Part shown: positions 1-7,186 of the stretch, one piece after another | Layout of the letters: each line of letters begins with the position of its first letter | Numbering within the stretch: position 1 is the stretch's first letter | Source: Patescibacteria group bacterium | GTDB lineage: Bacteria; Patescibacteriota; Microgenomatia; Daviesbacterales; UBA10151 | DNA length: 13,185 bases | Assembly: GCA_018816815.1 (NCBI GenBank) | Contig: JAHIVD010000062.1 | Coordinates: 1-13,185 of the forward strand | Direction of reading: 5' to 3' | Notes under the pieces: model-generated | What the model saw: the letters and a program-made list of their open reading frames with translations, nothing else | Databases searched by the model: none | Told to the model about the DNA's origin: nothing | Made by a program: the position numbers and the translations under genes

Positions 1-1
1 A

Positions 2-82
2 ATTAAACCTAGGAGCTATCGCGTGTTTTGGAACAAGAAGTTAGGATTGACATCAGCAAATAAACTCTATGCGTGCTCTTAA
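2..82 (+). CDS. possible 3' end of an unidentified gene, cut by window edge
   Basis: A frame open from the left edge runs 26 codons to a TAA at 80-82 and ends in a basic, aromatic peptide (IKPRSYRVFWNKKLGL and ten more residues). The peptide looks protein-like, but it is too short to assign. A second + frame is also open from the edge, for 13 codons to a TAG. If real, this gene would converge on the 77-aa gene that ends at 89. No terminator hairpin is visible between them. It could equally be non-coding sequence. Confidence 0.2.
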   Translation: MKPRSYRVFWNKKLGLTSANKLYACS

Positions 83-88
83 GATCAA

Positions 89-322
89 TCAAAGATTAAC
101 TCCTTCTAGAATTGCATCCCACGCCTCCATCGGAGCAACATTATTTGCATCACCGGATCTCATCTCGCTTGGTCCAATATACGCAGGCTCTTCATGTTCT
201 TGAGGCAGATAATCCACGCTGAACTCTATTGGCGCATTCCTGAATCTACGATCACCTCTTTCGCTCCTATTTTGAACAGGTCTAGTTGCTACATGATGAT
301 AACGATGATTACTCTCAACCAT
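89..322 (-). CDS. hypothetical 77-aa lysine-free protein
   Basis: I do not recognise this protein. From the ATG at 322 it is 77 residues, with no Lys, no Cys and no membrane segment. It is rich in Arg, Asn, Glu and His (His-rich start MVESNHRYHH, then the Arg-rich stretch NRSERGDRRFRN), with an acidic C-terminal half ending AWDAILEGVNL. It is probably largely disordered. I chose ATG 322 over the TTG at 358 because the TTG is the first three bases of a TTGACA box that lies 17 nt from TAGGAT, and TAGGAT ends 7 nt before the ATG. AGGA 8 nt upstream could also act as a weak Shine-Dalgarno. Hand-counted GC is about 46% over 121-300, against about 30% over 421-480 in the Nudix gene, so composition and codon use differ from the neighbours. 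It lies 39 nt downstream of the Nudix stop on the same strand. It could be a transferred gene or, less likely, a chance ORF. Confidence 0.5.
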   Translation of the reverse strand: MVESNHRYHHVATRPVQNRSERGDRRFRNAPIEFSVDYLPQEHEEPAYIGPSEMRSGDANNVAPMEAWDAILEGVNL

Positions 323-329
323 GATTGTT

Positions 330-358
330 ATCCTACTATGAGTTTTTTTGTGTGTCAA
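330..358 (-). promoter_or_regulatory. sigma70-like promoter of the 77-aa gene
   Basis: On the minus strand, TTGACA (358-353) is separated by 17 nt from TAGGAT (335-330), which ends 7 nt before the ATG at 322. Transcription would start within about one base of the start codon. The -35 is a perfect consensus match and the -10 matches at 4 of 6 positions. Confidence 0.5.
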
Positions 359-361
359 TAG

Positions 362-763
362 TTAATTTATATAGTCTTGCTGCTTTAACCAGGGGAATAT
401 TGTTCTTTGTGCAATAGTTGAAAGATTTTTCTTATCTGATTTAGTATCAAAGTACCCAATTTCAACTACTTCCGAACTTGGCTTAGGTTTACCTATTAAT
501 TTACCCTCATACATTTTAACGCTTAATAATGCTTCCTTGCCGTGTGCCACATCTTTAAATTCTGTTAAAAACTTTATTGAAGATTCAACCAATCCGCACC
601 CAATTTCTTCTTTAACCTCTCTTTTTAAACACTCAATTTCAGATTCATTATCTTCTAATTTGCCTCCAAGCGTAAAAAATACATGACTCTGTTTATTCGT
701 CCTTACCTGCAGCAGTTTTTTATCCTTAAACACTGCCAAAGCCACTTTTCTGATAATACCCAT
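362..763 (-). CDS. Nudix hydrolase
   Basis: This 133-aa protein is a single Nudix domain. The Nudix box spans residues 34-56: G34, then E40 after five residues, then R48-E49 and E52-E53 followed by G55 (REVKEEIGCG). This is the Mg2+-binding catalytic helix of enzymes that hydrolyse a nucleoside diphosphate linked to another group. The first strand, VALAVFKDKKLLQVR, and the LGGKLED turn just before the box are typical of MutT/ADP-ribose-type small Nudix proteins. The substrate cannot be read from sequence. Candidates are oxidised nucleotides, nucleotide sugars or ADP-ribose. The ATG at 763 has only a weak GAG-type ribosome site (AGAG about 5-8 nt upstream). The gene is divergent from the sugar-nucleotide dehydrogenase with 30 nt between start codons, and is followed by the 77-aa gene. 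The family call is secure; the substrate is unknown. Confidence 0.9.
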   Translation of the reverse strand: MGIIRKVALAVFKDKKLLQVRTNKQSHVFFTLGGKLEDNESEIECLKREVKEEIGCGLVESSIKFLTEFKDVAHGKEALLSVKMYEGKLIGKPKPSSEVVEIGYFDTKSDKKNLSTIAQRTIFPWLKQQDYIN

Positions 764-776
764 ACTTTACTCTTTA

Positions 777-785
777 TGCTATACT
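777..785 (+). promoter_or_regulatory. extended -10 promoter of the dehydrogenase gene
   Basis: TGCTATACT fits an extended -10 (TGn plus a 5-of-6 match to TATAAT). It ends 8 nt before the ATG at 794, so the 5' leader would be about two bases. No Shine-Dalgarno precedes the ATG (the spacer is TTTTCTGC). No convincing -35 is seen 16-18 nt upstream, as is usual for extended -10 promoters. The site lies in the 30-nt gap shared with the divergent Nudix gene. Confidence 0.5.
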
Positions 786-793
786 TTTTCTGC

Positions 794-1687
794 ATGAATA
801 AGCAACAAGACCGCAATACCACAGAACTGATCAATCCGGCTAAACTAGGCATTATCGGTTACGGAATAGTCGGCCAAGCGCTGGCATATGGCTTTTCCCA
901 GCCGGAGATAAAAGGCAATTACGAAATTAGATTTTACGACAAATACAAAGATACCCAGTCCTTAAAAAGCGTAGTTACATCGAGTGAGTTTATTTTTATT
1001 TGTCTGCCTACCCCGATGAAAAAAGATGAATCAGGAATTGACCTTTCAATCATCGAAGATAGCGTAAAAGAAATTACCAGGTATACCGACAATACTGACA
1101 AAATCATTGTTATCAAATCAACTGTTGTACCAGGCACTACTGCTGCCCTGGAAAAGAAGTACCCAAAAAGCAACTTTGCCATGAATCCTGAATTTTTAAC
1201 AGAGGCAAATTATTTAGAGGATTTTATAAAATCAGACCGCAATATTATAGGAGCAAATAACGATACCATCTCCCGGAGATTAATCTCTTTATACAGGCAA
1301 AGATTCCCAAAAATCAAAGTTTTCCAAACAGATACCACTACAGCAGAAATGGTCAAATATATGGCCAATGCTTTTTTAGCCACCAAGGTAATTTTTGCCA
1401 ATCAGATGTATGACTTGTGTCAGGCTTTAAACATCAAATATGAAGAAGTTAAAAACATGTTTGTAGCAGACCGCCGGATTTTTGATTCACATCTGGACGT
1501 AACTACAGCAAAAGGCTTTGGTGGAAAATGCTTTCCTAAAGATGTTGTTGCTTTGATTGGTCGGGCTAAGGATTTAAAACTTGATCCTAAACTTTTGGAA
1601 ACAGTTTGGGGAATAAATAAAAAGATTAGAAAAGTCAAAGACTGGGAAGAAATCCCTTTTGCAGTAACCGGAAAAGCTAAGCACTAA
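794..1687 (+). CDS. UDP-glucose/GDP-mannose dehydrogenase family protein lacking the C-terminal domain
   Basis: This 297-aa protein matches the N-terminal and central domains of UDP-glucose 6-dehydrogenase-type enzymes, which oxidise a nucleotide sugar to a uronic acid with two NAD+. The Rossmann loop is GYGIVG (22-27). Catalytic-type residues are visible: T110 in STVVPGTT, E133 in NPEFLTEA, K188 in AEMVKYMANAF, and the nucleophile Cys246 in GFGGKCFPKD. Family members are normally about 430-450 aa with a third, nucleotide-sugar-binding domain. Here the chain stops about 50 residues after the catalytic Cys, right after the central helix, with a clean TAA and no obvious continuation downstream. 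The ATG at 794 was chosen because the Rossmann strand begins at about residue 18, a promoter ends 8 nt upstream, and the longer frame from 683 runs antisense through the Nudix gene. It may act with a partner, on an unusual substrate, or be degenerate. Confidence 0.85.
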   Translation: MNKQQDRNTTELINPAKLGIIGYGIVGQALAYGFSQPEIKGNYEIRFYDKYKDTQSLKSVVTSSEFIFICLPTPMKKDESGIDLSIIEDSVKEITRYTDNTDKIIVIKSTVVPGTTAALEKKYPKSNFAMNPEFLTEANYLEDFIKSDRNIIGANNDTISRRLISLYRQRFPKIKVFQTDTTTAEMVKYMANAFLATKVIFANQMYDLCQALNIKYEEVKNMFVADRRIFDSHLDVTTAKGFGGKCFPKDVVALIGRAKDLKLDPKLLETVWGINKKIRKVKDWEEIPFAVTGKAKH

Positions 1688-1777
1688 TATTTTTTAATTC
1701 AGCCTTGGATTGTAAGTATCGTAAAAAAATCTGAATTGTGTCCCCTGCCAGGCAAACTAACTTTTAGAAATTAACAG
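1688..1777. other. convergent intergenic region, no clear terminator
   Basis: This 90-nt gap separates the 3' ends of the dehydrogenase gene and rplS. It contains AATTCAG (1696-1702) and its inverted copy CTGAATT (1731-1737), with a 28-nt loop. It also holds T and A runs and a small palindrome, TTAACAGTTAA (1771-1781), over the rplS stop. None has the GC-rich stem followed by a U-run of an intrinsic terminator, and I see no gene here. Confidence 0.4.
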
Positions 1778-2092
1778 TTAAACCTTTGTAGCTTTTTTAC
1801 CGATCAAATCCCTTAAAAAATAGAGTTTTGATCTTCTTACCTTTTTTGCCTTTTTTTTAACTTCAATTTTAACAATAATATTTGAATTCAGAGGCCAAAT
1901 CCTTTCAACCCCAATCCCTCCTGCTCCAATTTTACGGACAGTGAAGGTTTTATTAACTCCCCGGCCCCGAAGTCTGATTAAAATTCCTTCAAAAATTTGA
2001 ATACGGGTTTTTTCACCTTCTATAACTTTGTTGTGCACTCTTATAGTGTCACCAATATGTACGTTCTGTTCATCCAAATTTACTGAAATCAT
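1778..2092 (-). CDS. rplS: 50S ribosomal protein L19
   Basis: This is the 104-aa ribosomal protein bL19, which sits at the 30S-50S interface. It aligns over its whole length: GDTIRVHNKVIEGEKTRIQ (14-32), then IFEGILIRLRGRG, TFTVRKI, GVERIWPLNS, and the C-terminal KLYFLRDLIGKKA. The N-terminal helix is about ten residues shorter than in E. coli L19 (115 aa). It starts 22 nt after the dnaE stop on the same strand, so it may be co-transcribed. However, an extended -10 lies in that short gap, and no Shine-Dalgarno is present (the bases before the ATG are AATCCCCATAAT). In many bacteria rplS sits with rpsP and trmD; neither is adjacent here. Confidence 0.95.
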   Translation of the reverse strand: MISVNLDEQNVHIGDTIRVHNKVIEGEKTRIQIFEGILIRLRGRGVNKTFTVRKIGAGGIGVERIWPLNSNIIVKIEVKKKAKKVRRSKLYFLRDLIGKKATKV

Positions 2093-2101
2093 ATTATGGG
2101 G

Positions 2102-2110
2102 ATTCTAGCA
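2102..2110 (-). promoter_or_regulatory. extended -10 promoter of rplS
   Basis: TGCTAGAAT on the minus strand is an extended -10 (TGn plus a 5-of-6 match) ending 9 nt before the rplS ATG. It sits entirely in the 22-nt gap after dnaE. The predicted leader is about three bases, with no Shine-Dalgarno. No good -35 is visible. Confidence 0.45.
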
Positions 2111-2114
2111 CAAA

Positions 2115-5100
2115 CTAGACTATTTTAAAAGCATTTTCTCCTAGAATCTCTTTTATTTTTTCCTCCAGTAAAGGCTGCGGATCAATAGAAAACGGTAAAT
2201 CCATGCGTCTTGCGCCATTTTCACTAGCTAAAAATAAAGCAACCGGCATGTTTCCGGGAAATTTTCGAAGAGTCTTGTTTACATTTTGCAAAACAGATAC
2301 ATCTACTCCTGATGGAACATAAATCTCAACTATTAAGCTATCCCCCGGTAAACCAGCTACGCTTTCATGATCAAATGGTGATATTTTTTCAACAATTACA
2401 GAAAGATCTTCATCTCTTTTGTCAACGCGTCCGGAGAACAAAACAACCTGATCAGAAATCAGAAACTCTTTACATGTTTCAAATGTCTTTGGGAAAATTA
2501 CTACTTCTAAATCAAAGACTCCATCAGATATTTTAACAAACGCCATTTCCTTAGATGATTTTTTGGTTAATACTTTTTTAACTGAAACAATCACTCCTCC
2601 TAATTTCAAAGTTTTCCCAACGTTCTCCTCTCCCAATTCAGAAAGCTTAATAGATACAAAACTGGCTAATTTTTGAAGCGCTACAACATAGGGGGGTTCA
2701 TGCAGGTAAAATCCCAACAGATCTTTTTCAAAAACCAATAATTGCTCAATCGGCAACTCACTCACTTCTGGCAGTTCCACAGCAAATATTGCCTTATCCT
2801 CTTCGCTGTTAAATAAAGACACTTGCCCTGACAACCTTGTTTTATTCTGCTTATGAGCTTCTATCAAACAAGGGTCCAAAATCAAAAGCTGAGCAGCCCG
2901 GTTTCCCAAATGATCCAAAGCTCCTGCTTTAATTAAACTTTCTAAGGTCTTTCTATTTACCAAACGGGTATTAACACGGGAACAAAGACCTGCCAAAGAT
3001 TTAAACTCCCCATCTTCTCTTGCTTTAAGGATGGATTCAATCGCAGAAATACCTACATTTTTAACAGCTGATAAACCAAACCTAACACCTTGTTTGATGC
3101 CGCTTTCTTCAACACTCAAACTTCTTTCCAAATCAGCCTGAGAAAGCTTTTTTAGTTTCTCAAGTGAAAAACCGATTCCTGATTTATTAACATCAGGTGG
3201 CAATACTACAATCTCAAGCCTTTTACATTCTTCAATGGCTGCAGCAATTTTATCGCTATTCCCTGATTCAGCTGTCATTACTGCTGCCATAAACTCAACA
3301 GGGTAATTAGCTTTCATATAGGCTGTTTGATAAGCAACAATGGCGTAACTAGCCGCATGAGCTTTATTAAATCCATAAGCTGCAAAAGGAGCAATCATGG
3401 CAAATAAATCCTCTGCTTTTTCTTTTCTCATACCGTTTTGAATGCACCCTTCAATAAACTTATCTTTTTGCCTGGCCATTTCAGACGGGATTTTTTTACC
3501 CATGGCTTTTCTAAACTTATCTGCCTCTTCCCAGGAATAACCAGCAATGTTAATAGCTGTCAGTAACACATCATCCTGATAAATCAATAAACCCAAAGAA
3601 GCTTCTGTATAGTCTTTCATCCGGGGGTCAAAAAATTTTACCTTTCCTGGATCATGTTTTCTGGCAATATATTCCGGTATTATGCTTAGCGGTCCAGGAC
3701 GGTACAGGGCTACCATAGCTTGAATATCAGCAATACTGGTTGGCTTTAGTTCAACTACATATTTGGTCATGCCCGAACCTTCCAATTGAAAAACTCCCAA
3801 GGTTTCACCTTTGGCCAAAAGATCAAAAGCCTTTTTTTGATCAAGGGGGATTTTATTTAGATCAACACTTATTTTTCGATTTTCCTTAACAAATTCAACA
3901 GCTTTCCCTAAAATTGATAAATTCCTAATACCTAAAAGGTCTATTTTTACCAAACCTGCATCTTCTACTGCAAACATGTCGTATTGGGATACTAATCTTT
4001 CTCCGCTTGATTCTTTTTGCAAAGGAGTAAAATTGGTTATTTCATCCGGGGCAATAACAATACCTGCTGCATGCACTGAAGCATGACGAACCGTACCTTC
4101 AACCCTGGCAGCCAAATCCAGCAGTTTTTTAACTTGAGGATCGCTTCTGTATAAATTCTGTAAATCCGGCACTTCTTTAATTGCCACACCCAAAGACTTA
4201 TAAAAACCCTGATGTGGGGGTGGTACTAGCTTAGCAATCCTATCTACATCACCATAAGACATCCCCATAACCCTGCCAACATCTCTGATAGCAGCCCGAC
4301 CCTTCATGGTTCCAAAAGTCAAAATGTGGGCAACCCGGTTTTCGCCGTATTTTTTCATTACATAATCTATGACTTCACTGCGGCGGTCATCAGCAATATC
4401 AGCATCAATATCCGGCAGAGAAGGACGGTAAACTGTTAAAAAACGCTCAAAGGGTAATAAATAGTCCAAAGGATTTAAGTTAGTTACTCCTAAGCAATAT
4501 AGAACCAATGAAGCTGCCGCAGAACCTCTGGTATTAGTGATAATCCCCCGCTGGTGAGCCCAATCCATAAAATCAGCTACCACTAAAAAATAGTCTGCAT
4601 ATTGTTTTTTCTCAATCACACCAAGTTCATATTCTAAACGCTCTTTTGCTTCCTTTGTTAATTCCAATTTTTCAGCTGCTTTTTGATAAGTTACCTTTCG
4701 CAAATACTCCATTGGAGGAGTTTTATTAGGGGTTTCAAATATCGGAAACTGAGCTTTTCCCATTGGGATTTCCAAATCAACCAGTTCCGCAATTTTTACA
4801 GTATTTTCTAAAGCTTCCGGAATACTTTTAAAATTTTCCGCCATCTCTTTCGAAGATTTAACAAAATAATCCGGAGTATCAATCATCCGCAGCCTATCAA
4901 CATCACTAAGTAGTTTTCCGGTCTGCACACAAAGCAATGCATCTTGAGCTTCAGCATCTTTTTTTGAAACATAGTGACAATCGTTTGTTGCGACTATTGG
5001 CACACCAATTTTCTTTGATAACTGCTTTACCCTACTCCAGGTTTGATTTTGTATATCCAGTATCTCCTGCAAATCCTTTTTGACTTTATCATCTGTTGCT

Positions 5101-5657
5101 TCATTCAAAGATTGCTGATACGGATGGCTTTGTAATTCTAAATAAAAGTTACCCTCACCAAATAATTCTAAATAATCTTTAATTACTTCCTCAGCCTTTT
5201 TAGGATCTCTTGAATTAATAGACCTAACAAATTCTCCTGCAGGACAACCTGATAAAGCTATTAACCCTTCGCGGAACTCTTTTAATAAAGATCTATCTAC
5301 TCTTGGTTTGTAGTAAAATCCGTCACAGTGAGCAATGGTTGTCAACTTCATCAAGTTTAAATAGCCCTGATAATTTTTAGCCAGTACTGTTAAATGAAAA
5401 GGCTCACTGTCAAGTCTTCCTTCCTTATTTTTGTGAGATCTTTTAGCAACATACATTTCTACCCCGATAATGGGTTTTATCCCGGCTTTTTGACATGCTT
5501 TGTAGAATTCTATAGCCCCATACATCACTCCATGATCTGTTAAAGCTATTGATTCCATGCCAAAGTTTTTAACAGCTTTAATTAATTTCGGAATCTTTGA
5601 TAGTCCGTCTAAAAGAGAATATTGAGTGTGATTATGAAGATGAACAAATTTAGACAT
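2115..5657 (-). CDS. dnaE: DNA polymerase III alpha subunit
   Basis: This 1180-aa protein is the replicative polymerase of the DnaE (not PolC) class, at full family length. An N-terminal PHP domain (1-230) keeps all nine metal-site positions of active PHP domains: H8, H10, D17, H42, E67, H88, C138, D226 and H228. The palm has D418 and D420 in PDIDADIADDRR and D573 in LVKIDLLGI, the three catalytic carboxylates. A helix-hairpin-helix-like region (about 880-915, VNRKTLESLIKAGALD) is followed by QVSLF (945-949), which fits the internal beta-clamp motif. After that come an OB fold (about 1000-1090, VGKTLKLGGVIVSVKKV onward) and a C-terminal domain. The ATG at 5657 leads directly into the PHP strand and has no Shine-Dalgarno (spacer GATTTTTT). 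rplS follows, and gatB is 125 nt upstream. Intact PHP metal ligands suggest possible built-in 3'-5' proofreading, as established for some DnaE proteins; this is inferred. Confidence 0.97.
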   Translation of the reverse strand: MSKFVHLHNHTQYSLLDGLSKIPKLIKAVKNFGMESIALTDHGVMYGAIEFYKACQKAGIKPIIGVEMYVAKRSHKNKEGRLDSEPFHLTVLAKNYQGYLNLMKLTTIAHCDGFYYKPRVDRSLLKEFREGLIALSGCPAGEFVRSINSRDPKKAEEVIKDYLELFGEGNFYLELQSHPYQQSLNEATDDKVKKDLQEILDIQNQTWSRVKQLSKKIGVPIVATNDCHYVSKKDAEAQDALLCVQTGKLLSDVDRLRMIDTPDYFVKSSKEMAENFKSIPEALENTVKIAELVDLEIPMGKAQFPIFETPNKTPPMEYLRKVTYQKAAEKLELTKEAKERLEYELGVIEKKQYADYFLVVADFMDWAHQRGIITNTRGSAAASLVLYCLGVTNLNPLDYLLPFERFLTVYRPSLPDIDADIADDRRSEVIDYVMKKYGENRVAHILTFGTMKGRAAIRDVGRVMGMSYGDVDRIAKLVPPPHQGFYKSLGVAIKEVPDLQNLYRSDPQVKKLLDLAARVEGTVRHASVHAAGIVIAPDEITNFTPLQKESSGERLVSQYDMFAVEDAGLVKIDLLGIRNLSILGKAVEFVKENRKISVDLNKIPLDQKKAFDLLAKGETLGVFQLEGSGMTKYVVELKPTSIADIQAMVALYRPGPLSIIPEYIARKHDPGKVKFFDPRMKDYTEASLGLLIYQDDVLLTAINIAGYSWEEADKFRKAMGKKIPSEMARQKDKFIEGCIQNGMRKEKAEDLFAMIAPFAAYGFNKAHAASYAIVAYQTAYMKANYPVEFMAAVMTAESGNSDKIAAAIEECKRLEIVVLPPDVNKSGIGFSLEKLKKLSQADLERSLSVEESGIKQGVRFGLSAVKNVGISAIESILKAREDGEFKSLAGLCSRVNTRLVNRKTLESLIKAGALDHLGNRAAQLLILDPCLIEAHKQNKTRLSGQVSLFNSEEDKAIFAVELPEVSELPIEQLLVFEKDLLGFYLHEPPYVVALQKLASFVSIKLSELGEENVGKTLKLGGVIVSVKKVLTKKSSKEMAFVKISDGVFDLEVVIFPKTFETCKEFLISDQVVLFSGRVDKRDEDLSVIVEKISPFDHESVAGLPGDSLIVEIYVPSGVDVSVLQNVNKTLRKFPGNMPVALFLASENGARRMDLPFSIDPQPLLEEKIKEILGENAFKIV

Positions 5658-5782
5658 AAAAAATCACATTACTGGATAGCATTGAACACCAGAATATATA
5701 CGACTTAACTATTTAACAGCAGCGCCTTTTTGTTTGCAAGTAGGAAACCTAAAAAACTACTTCCAAAGTAAAAAAACAATAC
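5658..5782. other. gatB-dnaE intergenic region
   Basis: This 125-nt gap between two minus-strand genes has no ORF I can support. It carries an AT-only 9-bp inverted repeat (AAAGTAAAA 5765-5773 with TTTTACTTT 5789-5797, the gatB stop in the loop) and AAGTAG/CTACTT (5738-5743, 5757-5762). Neither resembles an intrinsic terminator, so read-through from gatB into dnaE is possible. The only -10-like match before dnaE is TAATGT, 8 nt from the ATG, which is weak. Confidence 0.4.
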
Positions 5783-7144
5783 TTAAGGTTTTACTTTTAG
5801 TATCTTTTCTAAAATGGGTTTAATCTTGGATATATCTGCCTTGCCCAAGGATAATTTCATCACTGAGCCTATTAAAACCTGCATTGCTGCTTCTTTGCCT
5901 TTCTTATAATCCAAAACTGCTTTTGTATTGTCCTTTATAACTTGCTTTGCTAATTTCTCCAGTTCTTTCTCATCTTCTATTACTCCAACATTTTTTTCTT
6001 TTAGCTTCCTTATTATCTGTGTAGCTTGGGCAGAATCAATGTCTGGTTTTTTATTTACAATATAATTTGCTATCTCTCCTGCATTAATTCCAGATTCTTT
6101 CCCTTGTTTTATCGCTTCTTCAAAAAATTCTGCCAAATCTTTTGTTTCTGCAAGTATTTTTGCGTCAGTTTTTTTAATTCCATAACTACTAACAAATCTG
6201 CTTTGCTTGCTCCAAGGGAGCTCCGGCATATTTTTTCTACTATTGTCTATCATGACTTTTAATCTGTCCATTTTTAATTCTGGAAGATCTGGTTCGGGAA
6301 AATAACGGTAATCATGAGCTTCTTCTTTGCTTCTTTGCAAATATGTACACTTTTTGTCATCATCCCATCCCCTTGTTTCCTGAGAAAGTTTTTTCCTGCT
6401 TTCTATTGCGGTAATTTGGCGTTTAATTTCATATTCAATTGCTGCTACCGTAAACTTAAAACTGTTGATATTTTTAAGTTCTATTCTGTAACCGGGCAAA
6501 CTCTTTGTTCCTTCTGGGCGGACACTAACATTTGCTTCAAGTCTCATTTCTCCCCGTTCCATATCAGCGCTGGAAACATCTAAATATCTAAAAAGTTGCT
6601 GCAGTTTTTTGGCATAATCACGGACTGATTCAACATCTTTAAAATCAGGTTCAGTGACTATTTCTACCAAAGGCACTCCGCTTCTATTGAAATCTATAAA
6701 TGAACACTTTTGGGTTTTAGATTTTAAATTCTGCGTTCTTAGCTGATGTGTTAATTTAGCTGTATCCTCTTCTTGGTGCACACGGTTAATTCTAACTGCC
6801 TCTCCGCTATCTAGCATTATTTGTCCGTTTATACACAGCGGCCAACGGTATTGGGAAATCTGATAACCCTTAGGTAAATCAGGATAAAAATAATTTTTTC
6901 TTTCAAATAAAGACTTTTCTGAGACTTTGCAGCCCAAGGCTAAACCGATTTTTATACATTTCTCAATAGCTTGTTTATTTATAAAGGGCAAAGCCCCTGG
7001 CAAACCTAAACAAACAGGACAGGTATGAGTATTGGGTTTTTTGCCAAAGTAATCGCTGCTGCATCTACAAAACATTTTAGATTTAGTATTAAGTTCAGCA
7101 TGTACTTCCAAACCAATAACAGGTTCGTATTTCAATTTAGACAT
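5783..7144 (-). CDS. gatB: Asp/Glu-tRNA(Asn/Gln) amidotransferase subunit B
   Basis: GatB (453 aa) is the tRNA-binding kinase subunit of GatCAB. It phosphorylates Glu-tRNA(Gln) or Asp-tRNA(Asn) so that ammonia released by GatA can amidate it. Visible signatures are GLEVHAEL (11-18) and the zinc-type cysteines C26, C28, C42 and C45 (FCRCS and CPVC). Others are FERKNYFYPDLPKGYQISQY (79-98), SGVPLVEIVTEPDF, LEANVSVRP, ELKNINSF and HDYRYFPEPDLP. The C-terminal YqeY-like tail ends in VLIGSVMKLSLGKAD. It is slightly shorter than the usual ~475 aa. It starts 42 nt after gatA with a perfect AGGAGG four bases before the ATG, the only strong Shine-Dalgarno I find in the window. This indicates operon-internal, SD-led translation. 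Confidence 0.97.
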   Translation of the reverse strand: MSKLKYEPVIGLEVHAELNTKSKMFCRCSSDYFGKKPNTHTCPVCLGLPGALPFINKQAIEKCIKIGLALGCKVSEKSLFERKNYFYPDLPKGYQISQYRWPLCINGQIMLDSGEAVRINRVHQEEDTAKLTHQLRTQNLKSKTQKCSFIDFNRSGVPLVEIVTEPDFKDVESVRDYAKKLQQLFRYLDVSSADMERGEMRLEANVSVRPEGTKSLPGYRIELKNINSFKFTVAAIEYEIKRQITAIESRKKLSQETRGWDDDKKCTYLQRSKEEAHDYRYFPEPDLPELKMDRLKVMIDNSRKNMPELPWSKQSRFVSSYGIKKTDAKILAETKDLAEFFEEAIKQGKESGINAGEIANYIVNKKPDIDSAQATQIIRKLKEKNVGVIEDEKELEKLAKQVIKDNTKAVLDYKKGKEAAMQVLIGSVMKLSLGKADISKIKPILEKILKVKP

Positions 7145-7148
7145 ATAA

Positions 7149-7154
7149 CCTCCT
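7149..7154 (-). promoter_or_regulatory. strong Shine-Dalgarno of gatB
   Basis: AGGAGG on the minus strand lies four bases before the gatB ATG (TTAGGAGGTTAT-ATG). It fixes the start and shows that the ribosomes here can use a canonical anti-SD, in contrast to the genes with no SD at all. Confidence 0.85.
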
Positions 7155-7186
7155 AAGGATAGCTTTTATTCTGTAGTAAGCTAGTT

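Noticed and set aside
47..75. TTGACA at 47-52 on + as a promoter
   Set aside because: No acceptable -10 hexamer lies 16-18 nt downstream (TGCGTG and neighbours), and there is no gene on + after it until 794.
683..793. Upstream extension of the dehydrogenase frame to an ATG at 683
   Set aside because: The 37 extra residues run antisense through the 5' end of the Nudix gene, do not match the family, and would precede the Rossmann strand that already starts near residue 18 from ATG 794, where a promoter is present.
1696..1737. Inverted repeat AATTCAG/CTGAATT as a terminator between the dehydrogenase and rplS genes
   Set aside because: It has only a 7-bp AT-rich stem with a 28-nt loop, and no U-run correctly placed on either strand.
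5765..5797. 9-bp inverted repeat around the gatB stop as an intrinsic terminator
   Set aside because: The stem has one G-C pair and is otherwise A/T, and the T-run falls inside the arm, so it would not form a stable terminator hairpin.
7145..7186. Separate promoter for gatB in the gatA-gatB gap
   Set aside because: No -10/-35 pair is at a sensible spacing. The strong AGGAGG and 42-nt gap point to translation from the operon mRNA.
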